A stretch of DNA of 64,000 bases from Chitinophagaceae bacterium (GTDB lineage: Bacteria; Bacteroidota; Bacteroidia; Chitinophagales; Chitinophagaceae), in contig JADKIE010000005.1 of assembly GCA_016721385.1 (NCBI GenBank), positions 1 to 64,000 of the forward strand, read 5' to 3'. Of this stretch, positions 37,966 through 46,827 are shown one piece after another. Numbering within the stretch: position 1 is the stretch's first letter; each line of letters starts with the position of its first letter. The translations under genes were made by a program, and so were the position numbers. The notes under the pieces were generated by a model. It was not told the DNA's origin. It saw only the letters and a list, made by a program, of their open reading frames with translations, and ran no database searches.

Positions 37966-40718
37966 ATGGCAACAACTACAAAAAATGAAAAGTATGTTTA
38001 CTTTTTTGGTGGCGGCAAAGCCGACGGTAACGAATCAATGAAAAATTTACTAGGCGGAAAAGGAGCTAATCTTGCAGAAATGGCAGGTCATCCCAAGTTA
38101 AAATTACCCGTTCCTCCCGGGTTTACGGTTACCACAGAAGTATGTACCTATTATTATAAAAATAAAAAGAAATATCCGCAGGCTTTAAAAAAACAAGCAG
38201 AAGAGGCACTTGCTAAAATGGAAAAAATTACGGGCAAAAAATTTGGGGATGCTAAAAACCCTTTATTGTTATCTGTACGTTCGGGAGCAAGAAGAAGTAT
38301 GCGGTATGATGGAAACCGTACTGAATGGGTTTAAACGAAAATACCATTAAAGGAATTATTGCTCAAAGCGGCGATGAACGCTTTGCTTACGATGCTTATC
38401 GCCGGTTAATAATGATGTATGCCGATGTGGTGATGGAAAAAGGAGCAGGCATTGAGGTAAAGAGTGGAAAAAAAGGAATAAGAAAAATGTTGGATGAAAA
38501 ATTAGAGCATATTAAACACAAACAAAATTATACCAGCGATACAGAACTTACCGTTGCAGAATTAAAAGACTTGGTAAAAGATTATAAAAAAACTGTAAAG
38601 AAAGTACTGGGAACCGATTTCCCCGATGATCCATGGGAGCAACTTTGGGGCGGTATTGGCGCTGTGTTTGGCAGTTGGAATGGCAAAAGAGCAATTGAAT
38701 ATCGCAGGATAGAAAGAATCCCCGATGAATGGGGAACTGCCGTAAACATACAAGCAATGGTATTTGGTAACATGGGCACCGGTAGTTGTACAGGTGTAGC
38801 ATTTACCAGAAATCCGGGCACAGGCGAAAATAAATTTTATGGCGAATACTTGGTTAATGCACAAGGTGAAGATGTGGTAGCCGGAACCAGAACCCCTGCA
38901 CCTGTTAACGAATACTCTAAAAACGAACAAAGCAAGCAATTTACCACATTAGAAAAATTGGAGCCTAAGTTATATAAGGAATTATATGGCTATCAAAAAA
39001 GATTAGAGCAGCATTATAAAGATATGCAGGATATAGAGTTTACCATTGAACAAGGCAAGCTTTATATGTTACAATGCCGTGTAGGAAAACGGAATGGTAT
39101 TGCTGCTGTAAGAATGGCTACTGAAATGTTTGCCGAAAAATTAATTGATTCCAAAACAGCAATAATGAGGGTAGGGCCAAATCAATTGGTAGAATTATTG
39201 TTACCAATGCTGGATCCTAAAGCCGAGTTAGCAAGCACAGTTATTGCAAAAGGTTTGCCGGCCGGACCCGGTGGTGCAAAAGGCCGTGTGGTATTTTCAT
39301 CTAACGATGCGGTGGAATGGGCACAAAAAGGCGAAAAAGTTATTTTGGTAAGAGAAGAAACATCTCCCGAAGATGTAGACGGTATGCATAAATCCGAAGC
39401 GGTGCTAACAACAAAAGGAGGAATGACATCGCATGCTGCACTTGTGGCCAGAGGTTGGGGTAAATGCTGTATTGTTGGTTGCAGTGATATTGAAATACAT
39501 AGCGATACCAAAACCTTTCATGCTAAAAATGGGGTGGTTATTAAAGAAGGCGATATTATTACATTAAATGGCACCAGAGGGTTAGTTTACGAAGGTGGCT
39601 TACCGTTAGTAGCCATTGATTTGGATAAAAACATTGCATTTAAAAACCTGATGAAGCTGGTAGATAAAACCAAGCAAATGGGTGTACGTACCAATGCCGA
39701 AACTCCAGGCGATGCAACACAAGGATTTAAGTTTGGTGCCGAAGGTATTGGGTTGTTTAGAACAGAACACATGTTTTATGGTGAAGGAAGTGAGCAACCT
39801 TTATTTCTTTTGCGTAAAATGATTGTAAGCAAAACGGTGGCAGAAAGGAAGAAGGCGTTAGATGAACTTTTTGTTTATGTAAAAAAAGATGTTAAGGATA
39901 CATTGAATGTAATGAAAGGGTACCCGGTTACCATTCGATTGCTGGATCCACCATTGCATGAGTTTGTACCGCATGATGCAGATAAACTACATAAATTAGG
40001 CAAAGAACTGGGTATTAGCATGAGCATTTTACGCCGTAGAGTACTTGCCTTACACGAAAACAATCCTATGCTTGGGCATCGTGGAGTACGCTTAGGCGTT
40101 AGTTACCCCGAAATTACCGAAATGCAGGTTAGAGCTATATTTGAAGCCACCGCCGAATTACTGAAAGCAGGTAAAAAAGCTTTCCCCGAAATTATGGTGC
40201 CGGTAACTTGTACTGTAAACGAACTAATACATAAGAAAAAAATTGTAGATAGGGTATATGCCGAAGTTTGCGAAAAAACTAAATTAAAAAAGATACCTCA
40301 CTTGTATGGTACGATGAGAGAAATTCCAAGAGCAGCCATAAAAGCTGCCCAAATAGCTACTGTTGCCGATTTCTTTAGCTTTGGTACCAACGACCTTACA
40401 CAAATGAGTTTTGGATTTAGCAGAGATGATATTGGTGGATTTTTACCAAATTATCTTGATCAAAAAATATTAAAGGATGATCCTTTTCAAACCATTGATC
40501 AGGATGGTGTTGGCGAGCTGATAAAAATTGGTACCGAAAGAGGACGTATCACAAAACCTAAATTAAAAGTAGGTATTTGCGGAGAGCACGGCGGCGATGC
40601 TGAGAGTGTAAAATTCTGTCACAAAATTGGAATGAACTATGTAAGTTGTTCTCCTTTCCGTGTGCCAATAGCCCGATTGGCTGCAGCGCAAGCGGCTGTT
40701 GAATTTCCAAGAAAATAA
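37966..40718 (+). CDS. ppdK: Pyruvate, phosphate dikinase
   Basis: Interconverts pyruvate, ATP and phosphate with phosphoenolpyruvate, AMP and pyrophosphate. ATP-grasp part: KYVYFFGGGKADGNESMKNL, GGKGANLAEMAG, LLSVRSGARRSM. Small losses near 38302 and 38326 break the SMPGMMxTVLNLGLN motif, after which GLNENTIKGIIAQSGDERFA continues to the end. The phosphohistidine is in TKGGMTSHAALVARGWGKCC, and the PEP-binding barrel includes RTEHMFYGEG, FFSFGTNDLTQMSFGFSRDD and VGICGEHGGDAE. About 917 residues. Likely gluconeogenic or PPi-linked glycolytic use. Confidence 0.95.
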
Positions 40719-40736
40719 TTTGCTAATATGAAAAGT

Positions 40737-40766
40737 AATGCCGGGGTGTTAATTCACTTCGGCATT
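40737..40766. terminator. Terminator shared by convergent genes
   Basis: AATGCCG and CGGCATT with an inner GTG/CAC pair, flanked by A-rich and T-rich tracts. It overlaps the 3' end of the GNAT gene on the other strand. Confidence 0.72.
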
Positions 40767-41276
40767 TTCGTTTTTTGTTATTTTATAAACCAAACTATTC
40801 TCATCGTTTTCAACATCATTTAGTTCGCCAAATAATTTCATGCTGCATTTTTCAAGCACTTTTATGGAAACAAGGTGTTTAGGCCTCACTATTGCAAATA
40901 TTTCACCTATCTTCAATTCGTTAAGTCCAAATTGTATTGCATATTTTGTAAGCTCAGTTGCATATCCTTTACCCCAATATTTTTTATCAAACCTGTATCC
41001 TACATTCATTTTAATTTCATTACCATAAAGCCTGTCGCACAATCCCCCAAAGCCAATAACATGTGTTGGGTTTTCTTTTTCTATAATACTCCATGTGCCA
41101 AACCCTTTTGCTGACCAATGTTCTAATATTTCGGCAAAGGCTTTTTCAGCAGTTTCAAAACGCATTGCACCATTTGGGTTAAATAAATTGGTATCGGGGT
41201 CAGCGTTTATTTCAAAAAATCGGCGAAAATCCTCTTCCATTGGTCTACTTAATATTAGTCTGCTTGTACTATTCAT
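40749..41276 (-). CDS. GNAT family N-acetyltransferase (RimJ/RimL type)
   Basis: 175 residues. Acetyl-CoA fold features: RLILSRPMEEDFRRFFEINA, GTWSIIEKENPTHVIGFGGL, MNVGYRFDKKYWGKGYATEL (the Q/RxxGxG/A-type loop YWGKGYA) and EIFAIVRPKHLVSIKVLEKC. Such enzymes modify protein N-termini or small molecules; the substrate is unknown. Confidence 0.85.
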   Translation of the reverse strand: MNSTSRLILSRPMEEDFRRFFEINADPDTNLFNPNGAMRFETAEKAFAEILEHWSAKGFGTWSIIEKENPTHVIGFGGLCDRLYGNEIKMNVGYRFDKKYWGKGYATELTKYAIQFGLNELKIGEIFAIVRPKHLVSIKVLEKCSMKLFGELNDVENDENSLVYKITKNENAEVN

Positions 41277-41387
41277 TTCTTAAAGTTGGCTTTATTACAA
41301 ACATAATTAATATAGCAAGTTATTTTTTATAACACTGCCTGTTCATAGTATTGAGCAGCCTGCAACTAATTTAACTGCACTACAAAC

Positions 41388-41951
41388 TTATACCCTTAGC
41401 AAACCCCGAAACCCTCTGGCTGCATAGTAAGATTGTACACCATTATGATAAACAAAAACAGTGTTGTAGCGTCTGTCGCAAAACAATGCGCCACCCAATT
41501 GCCTTATTTCTTTTGGGGTTTTTATCCAGCTTGATGTTTTCAAATCAAAGTTTCCCAGTTTTTGCAAATATCTGTATTGCTCTTCTGTTAAAAGTTCGAT
41601 ACACATAGATGCAGCCATATCAATTGCGTTGTTTTCGGGCTTGTGTTCTTTTCTTGATTCTAATGCCTGGCGGTCGTAACAAAAACTCCTGCGGCCTTCG
41701 GGGCTTTCGGCCGAGCAATCATAAAATAAATATTCGTTTGTTTTTGAATCGTAATCAACCACATCCGGCTCTCCGCCGGTATTTTCCATTTCGTTAAGCG
41801 ACCACATTTTTTCACTACTGGCTTCCAGCTTTGCCTGTACTTTAGCCCATTCTAAACTCTTATGGCGTTTTATGTTTTTTTCAAAACGGGCACTTAGTGT
41901 TTTAAGTAAACTTTCTTTTTGTTTAGCAGATAACTCTTTTTTTGTTGCCAT
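41388..41951 (-). CDS. DUF4256 family protein
   Basis: 187 residues. The core GGEPDVVDYDSKTNEYLFYD, CSAESPEGRRSFCYDRQALE, LLTEEQYRYLQKLGNFDLKT, GGALFCDRRYNTVFVYHNGV is characteristic of DUF4256. Cytoplasmic, with a Lys-rich N-terminal helix. Function unknown. Confidence 0.85.
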   Translation of the reverse strand: MATKKELSAKQKESLLKTLSARFEKNIKRHKSLEWAKVQAKLEASSEKMWSLNEMENTGGEPDVVDYDSKTNEYLFYDCSAESPEGRRSFCYDRQALESRKEHKPENNAIDMAASMCIELLTEEQYRYLQKLGNFDLKTSSWIKTPKEIRQLGGALFCDRRYNTVFVYHNGVQSYYAARGFRGLLRV

Positions 41952-42179
41952 GTTATCATCAATGATTTTAATTATTTATACAATGTTTTTATAAATATAT
42001 TGATTTTACAGATAGCAACTTTGAGTAAAATAATAAAGTGAAAAGTTAATTTTTGTAATACTATCTGCAAATTTTATTTGCGTTGTTAGAGGTTTGAAAC
42101 CACCTGTGTTGAATGCTATTTTATAAATCGCAATTTGTATTTCGGTTTGTGAGCCACGAAACGGGGCTATTGGAATAAG

Positions 42180-42605
42180 TTATTTACTTTCCTCGAATTT
42201 ATTAATTACAAAACGCATTTTATTAGCATCTGGATGTTCCATATCAGCCAGCAAAGTGAGTTTCCCGTCTTTGCCGGTAATAGTTAGTTTTATTACCCAT
42301 TGGTCTCCGTTTTCAAAGCTAAGTTTTCCTCTGATATATGTTTTACCTTCTTTGAATGGAGTTTTCCAGTTACAGTAAATTGAATCGATGGCTCCATACC
42401 GTGTATTATATTCGGTAGTAACTTCGATAATTTTTGAATCGTAATTAATAGTGGTTATCCGCTCTGTATCTTTGATTTTAACATCGTTATTGTCATCTAA
42501 TATTTCTACTCCGGTAGCTGCTAATACAATTTTTTTATCACACTGGCTATAACAAAAGGTACTAATTGTAATGGTAATAAGTACGAACACTATTTTTTGT
42601 TTCAT
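42180..42605 (-). CDS. Hypothetical secreted protein
   Basis: 141 residues with a signal peptide (FVLITITISTFCYS). Mature part beta-rich: VLAATGVEILDDNNDVKIKD, FKEGKTYIRGKLSFENGDQW, VIKLTITGKDGKLTLLADME. No named family. It lies next to the REP-like repeats at the left edge of the accessory region. Confidence 0.6.
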   Translation of the reverse strand: MKQKIVFVLITITISTFCYSQCDKKIVLAATGVEILDDNNDVKIKDTERITTINYDSKIIEVTTEYNTRYGAIDSIYCNWKTPFKEGKTYIRGKLSFENGDQWVIKLTITGKDGKLTLLADMEHPDANKMRFVINKFEESK

Positions 42606-42800
42606 AATTGTTCTTTTACAAATTAAAAGTTCTTATAGTAGCAGCTAATGTGTAGAGCTTACAGAAGTTTTGTAATTAGTATTCCGTCCCCTCGGTACCG
42701 CTGCTAATTATTTTGTTTAGATGAAGTTAAGAACTAAAGCCCAAAATTGAACGTTCAGCCAGAACTGAAGACCGGCGATGCAGTTAGCTGAAATTAGTTT
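42606..42800. other. Non-coding spacer left of REP copy A
   Basis: This 195-base part of the 324-base gap between the secreted protein and the dioxygenase-like gene has no credible reading frame; the remaining 123 bases are REP copy A. Confidence 0.5.
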
Positions 42801-42923
42801 TTCACCGGCGTTGTTGTTCCAAATGCCCCCGTCTTGTCTCCGACAAACGGGAACAATACAGCCGCTGGTCGGAGACACAGGCGGCGGCGAAGAACTTAGC
42901 GGAGAACACCAACGGCGGCGAAA
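42801..42923. repeat. GC-rich REP/BIME-like repeat, copy A
   Basis: Contains TTCACCGGCGTTGTTGTTCC, GCCCCCGTCTTGTCTCCGAC, GGGAACAATACAGCCGCTG, and then TCGGAGACACAGGCGGCGGC and GGAGAACACCAACGGCGGCG. The left end (TTCxCCGGCGTTGTTGTTC) is nearly the reverse complement of the right end (GAACACCAACGGCGGCGAA), and CCCGTTTGTC/GACAAGACGGG can fold into a hairpin. Related to copies B and C next to the REP-associated transposase. Confidence 0.85.
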
Positions 42924-42929
42924 ATGCAG

Positions 42930-44120
42930 TTAGTCTAAGTCAAAATAGCCACCTTTATTTGTGTCTAATTCCGTTACTAACAATCTGAAATTTTCTTCAG
43001 TAGCTTTAAGGTTAATAAACTTGCTAATGATTGTTCTGTTTCGATAAATAATAAAAGTATTTTCTGCATCTGGGTTAATCTTACTGAGGTGTACTTCGCT
43101 ATCGGTGTCAGAAAATGAGGGAACGAATGTAAGGGCAATATTCTTTAAATTTAATTCAATGCCAATTTTTTCTAGTTCTTTTTGCCTTGAGTCTTTACTA
43201 TAATCATTATTGTTGCCATACACAAAATAGGCTTTCAAGTATTTACTCCTTTCAACACTTTGTTGTTCTAAAAATGTCAGCCATTTTTTGATATCTACCC
43301 AATTTGGTTTGTTGCCAACAAAATAAACTATGCCGTGGTAGCGCCCATATTTACAAACCGGGCATGCCCTGAAACCTTTGTCTGGCCCAAAGGCCTGAAA
43401 AGGCCCAAATGATGGTTGGTCTTCACCAATTTGAAGCCCTGATTGATTTTCTGCTTTAATTGTTTCGGGATAGTTAGGAATGTTAAGCCCCAAAATAATA
43501 TTATGCTCTGCAATTTGCAGGTCGCCTTTTTTAAACAATCTTAAAATACCGCTGCCACCACGGTTTTCCAGCCTCTTTCTTTTTTGGCCTGTAAGCAATT
43601 TGTCATCGTCAAACACAAATTCGTCAATATAATATTCCTTGTCAATATTTGGTTCTTTTATAGCAGGATGTATATGTGCTTCAAAATTTCTGTTTGGATA
43701 GGGTGCAGGTCTAACTGTGTATATGGCGTATTTGCCATTTGCATCCGATTTTACCCAACCCCGAATGTATCCGTGTCTTACCACTCTAGGGTCTAATCCT
43801 TGTTTGCCGGCATACACACCATTTACATCTGTATGATAATAATATAGGATGACATTAGGAGCAGGTGTTTTGCCGTCTAATTTGTAAATTGTACCTGTAA
43901 TTAATAGCTTTTGTCCATTTTGTAACCAACCTGCACTGGTATCAATTGACTTGATATTTTCAGGCATACCAATATACAAAAAACTCTCCATTTTCAAACG
44001 GCCCACCCACTACGCCATTTTTTCTGTCCGATTTTGAGAGTTTGATGTTGTTTGCCCTTTACAGCTTAGTAAAAAAGAAGTAACCGCTACTAAGAAAAGA
44101 AAATATGCTTTTTTATACAT
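42930..44120 (-). CDS. Lipoprotein fusing an intradiol-dioxygenase-like domain to a thioredoxin/redoxin-like domain
   Basis: The true start is probably ATG at 44120 (MYKKAYFLFLVAVTSFLLSC, lipobox LLSC); two frame changes near 43990-44030 lead into VGGPFENGE and LYIGMPENIKSIDTSAGWLQ. Residues to about 180 match the protocatechuate-dioxygenase-like fold (VILYYYHTDVNGVYAGKQGL, HGYIRGWVKSDANGKYAIYT, TVRPAPYPNRNFEAHIHPAI with the His-x-His iron ligands). From about residue 230 a redoxin-like domain has CPVCKYGRYHGIVYFVGNKP (a CxxC) and ends in NTFIIYRNRTIISKFINLKA. The combination, and a periplasmic lipid-anchored location, are unusual. Substrate unknown. Confidence 0.78.
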
Positions 44121-44190
44121 TGTCAATAATTTATTTTGCAAATTTCAATAGTAGAGTACTAAAAGTCAACTTATATGTTGTAAGATGAGG

Positions 44191-45036
44191 TTATTTTGTT
44201 GTCAGGTGATGAGTTTTGTTAAACAGGTTTTTGAAATCAGTAGCAAAATTTCTGCTAACCCGAAGTTGTATATTATTTTTCATCGTTAAGTCGTAATCGC
44301 CATTAAGCCTTGTTGTGTAAGAAACAACCATTTTAATATTTATAATGGTTGATTTATGCACCCTTACAAATTGTTCAGGGTCTAATTTAATGGAAATAGA
44401 TTTCAGTGTTTCATTATACAGATATTTATTGTCTTTAAGGTGAATATTTATGTAAGGCGGGTTTGCAGAAAAATATAAGATTTCCGAAATAGCAATACTG
44501 GTTTTTCTATTCCTGTCAGTTACTAAGAACGTGCTAATAAATTGAGCTGTGTTATCCTCTTTTTTGGATTCAGGAATTGTTTCTTCGGATTTGGTTTTTT
44601 TTGCAAAAAACTGAAAAGCTAACACAGGAATTGAGTAAAGCAATATCAAAAGATAAAAATGTTCGGATAAAGTATATTTTAATGTTTGTTGAAATGCAAA
44701 AGTGTGATAATAAAATATTTTGGATATTGACCAAACCAAAAACGGAAACGCAAACAGATGACTAAAAATTGGCAAAACAATTACAGCTACAAGAAATTCT
44801 AATTTTTTTGATTTTATACTTGACTACTAAATATTGTGTAAATAGCAACGGTGCAAAAAGCCACCAAAACGAACTGAAAATAAATGATTCAGAATATAGA
44901 ATGACGAATTTTTCAATTCTGCCCGTAAAAAAATCTTGTGTTAAAGTTAGTATTACAAAAGCCAATACAAGTATTGTCAAGACAAAGCAACTCTTTTGTC
45001 TGTTATACTAAATTTTGTTGTCAAAATTTTGTTCAT
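44191..45036 (-). CDS. Membrane-bound LytTR-domain transcriptional regulator
   Basis: Starts MNKILTTKFSITDK at 45036, then after a frame change reads TILVLAFVILTLTQDFF, several membrane helices (FSSFWWLFAPLLFTQYLVVK, then LVAVIVLPIFSHLFAFPFLV after another change at about 44790, and HFYLLILLYSIPVLAFQFFA). The C-terminal LytTR DNA-binding domain has IAISEILYFSANPPYINIHL, FVRVHKSTIINIKMVVSYTT and NNIQLRVSRNFATDFKNLF. So it is a single-component, membrane-anchored regulator rather than a response regulator. Targets unknown; the adjacent dioxygenase-like gene is a candidate. Confidence 0.82.
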
Positions 45037-45071
45037 ATTACTTGAGTGTGTCCGAAAGGGTTGAATAAAAC

Positions 45072-45138
45072 TTTCGCCGGCGTTGTTGTTCCAAATGCCC
45101 CCGTCTTGTCTCCAACAAACGGGAACAATACAGCCACT
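45072..45138. repeat. GC-rich REP-like repeat, copy B
   Basis: TTCGCCGGCGTTGTTGTTCC, AAATGCCCCCGTCTTGTCTC and CAACAAACGGGAACAATACA match the left half of copy A with only a few changes. It lies just upstream of the transposase-like gene. Confidence 0.85.
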
Positions 45139-45184
45139 GTCTTGTCCTAAAATAGGTTTACTCAAAATTATGTAATTTTCACTA

Positions 45185-45708
45185 GTGAACACAACATCTT
45201 ACCCAGCGTATTGGCCGCAGTTTTACACAGCTACTATCAACAAATGGAAACACTTGTTGAGTAGTCATGAATGTAAAGATATTATTATCGACAGCTTAAA
45301 GTTTTTAGTAAATGAAAAGAAAATACGAGTGTATGCATTTGTAATTATGAGCAATCATATACACTTAATATGGCAACCGCTTGCAGGCAACACCCCTTCA
45401 AGCATTCAATCATCATTTATGAAGTATACAGCACAGCAAATAATAAAGCACTTACAAAAAGCAGACATAAAAATGGAAACACTAAAGGTAAATAAAGGTG
45501 ACCGAGTTTATCAAGTATGAAAAAGAGATGCTTTAAGTGTTGATTAAGAACCTCTGCAGTATTTAACCAAAAGTTAGACTACATACATTACAACCCTGTT
45601 AAAGCGGAGTTGTGTAAACTACCTGAAGAATATTACTATTCATCTGCTAAATTTTATAATATTGGATTAGATGATTTTAATTTACTTACACATTACATGG
45701 ATAGCTAA
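45185..45708 (+). mobile_element. REP-associated tyrosine transposase (RAYT), broken
   Basis: Y1 HUH-type transposase of the IS200/IS605-like family associated with REP elements. YPAYWPQFYTATINKWKHLL, VYAFVIMSNHIHLIWQPLAG (the HUH motif, His-Ile-His) and FMKYTAQQIIKHL. At about 45518 an expected TGG reads TGA, then a further frame change at about 45543 allows ELRTSAVFNQKLDYIHYNPV with the catalytic Tyr and a C-terminal YYYSSAKFYNIGLDDFNLLT. Start is GTG at 45185. The nonsense codon and shift may be sequence errors, but because mobile genes do decay, true inactivation is also possible. Flanked by REP copies B and C. Confidence 0.85.
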
Positions 45709-45741
45709 CTATGGTGTATCTTTCCTTTTGTATGCATATTT

Positions 45742-45826
45742 TCTCCGCTTGTCGGAGACAAGGCGGCGGCGAAGAACACCAACGGAGGCTAAAAGAACTT
45801 AGCGGAGAACACCAACGGCGGCGAAA
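45742..45826. repeat. GC-rich REP-like repeat, copy C
   Basis: GTCGGAGACAAGGCGGCGGC, GAAGAACACCAACGGAGGCT and GGAGAACACCAACGGCGGCG match the right half of copy A. Two copies of AACACCAACGG are arranged in tandem. It directly follows the RAYT gene and abuts direct repeat D1. Confidence 0.85.
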
Positions 45827-45900
45827 GGCAGGCTCTTTTGCAAGGTTGGCTTTTGTGTGTCGGCTTTGTGAGCCTTGTAAATGTGCCTGACTTGGTGCGT
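45827..45900. repeat. About 74-bp direct repeat D1 (left boundary of the methyltransferase/GHKL/REC module)
   Basis: GGCTCTTTTGCAAGGTTGGC, TTTTGTGTGTCGGCTTTGTG, AGCCTTGTAAATGTGCCTGA and CTTGGTGCGT. Almost identical to D2 at 50601-50675 (about 3 differences). An internal TTTGCAAGG/CCTTGcAAA pair means each copy may form a long hairpin. Confidence 0.88.
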
Positions 45901-45903
45901 AGG

Positions 45904-46827
45904 CTATTTGGCTGTAATTAGATTTAAAATCTCAGTTAAGCTATTTCCGTGCTGTTTAACTCGTATTCTGATATCTATACAGAATTCATCAGTAAATTCT
46001 AATTCACGATTTCCACTTTTCAATTTCATTTTGCCTTCTTCATAAACTTCAATCACATGAGCCAACAAATCCCTTTTCTGTTTTAACTCGGTATAACTCT
46101 CACTGAATTTGTTTCCCTTATGTGGCTTTGTAATTTCATGGTCTATGGAATCAATGATAAATTGTATTGCAAGAATTTTTTGCGATGTGTCAAACATTAA
46201 ATTGTCTTTAATCACTTTATCAATTCTGCCATTCTTTTGGTATTTATCAAAATCATCCTTTTTGCTATTTACCTTGCTCTGAACATTTGCAAAAATTGCA
46301 GCAGTAAGGCTTTCTTTTATACCAAATGAATCTTGTTCAAGAACAGTAGCAATTATTGCAAACATTGAATTGTCAATGTCGCTTGTCTCCGCCATTATCA
46401 AACCTCTCATGTTGTTAAGGTCTTGAACTTTCTTAACTGTTGTGTGAATTACCTTTTCTACTTTATCAATGAAGTCCTCATTTGCTCTATCAGCACAATA
46501 CACTCCATCAATATGAAAGTTTCGTAATTCATTTCTTACATAATCTTCACCTTGAGAAGAGTAAAAAACTACTTCCGTGTAAATTCCTTTCTCTCTAATA
46601 GTATTCAAAATGTCTGAGCCCTTCTCTCCATTTGCCAAATTAAAATCCGCAATAATCAAATCATAAGAAGGAAAATCTATGGTATCAAGATTTTCAGCAT
46701 TGACTTCGTTTCTTGGTTCAGGGAAAACAAAACCTAATCCTTCAACAACTCTTTTTACCAATCTCTTTTTGGCATTAAAGGATGCTTCAATGTCTTCAAA
46801 CCATAGTATTTTGTATTCTAATTTCAT
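45904..46827 (-). CDS. Receiver-domain protein with a C-terminal HEPN-like putative ribonuclease domain
   Basis: 307 residues. An N-terminal CheY-like receiver has the acidic pair at E11/D12 (ILWFEDIEAS), the probable phosphorylated Asp at D61 (YDLIIADFNLANGEKG) and a Ser at 90-91 (VVFYSSQGED). The usual Lys of the fifth strand is not evident. A conserved linker NNMRGLIMAETSDIDNS follows (about 138-154). Residues about 210-305 are helical and contain KQKRDLLAHVIEVYEEGK, in which R252-D253-x3-H257 fits the Rx4-6H motif, with a polar residue after Arg, of HEPN ribonucleases. It overlaps the GHKL ATPase gene by 4 bases, so the pair form an operon. I infer a phosphorelay- or ATPase-gated effector; RNase activity is unproven. 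Confidence 0.75.
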   Translation of the reverse strand: MKLEYKILWFEDIEASFNAKKRLVKRVVEGLGFVFPEPRNEVNAENLDTIDFPSYDLIIADFNLANGEKGSDILNTIREKGIYTEVVFYSSQGEDYVRNELRNFHIDGVYCADRANEDFIDKVEKVIHTTVKKVQDLNNMRGLIMAETSDIDNSMFAIIATVLEQDSFGIKESLTAAIFANVQSKVNSKKDDFDKYQKNGRIDKVIKDNLMFDTSQKILAIQFIIDSIDHEITKPHKGNKFSESYTELKQKRDLLAHVIEVYEEGKMKLKSGNRELEFTDEFCIDIRIRVKQHGNSLTEILNLITAK

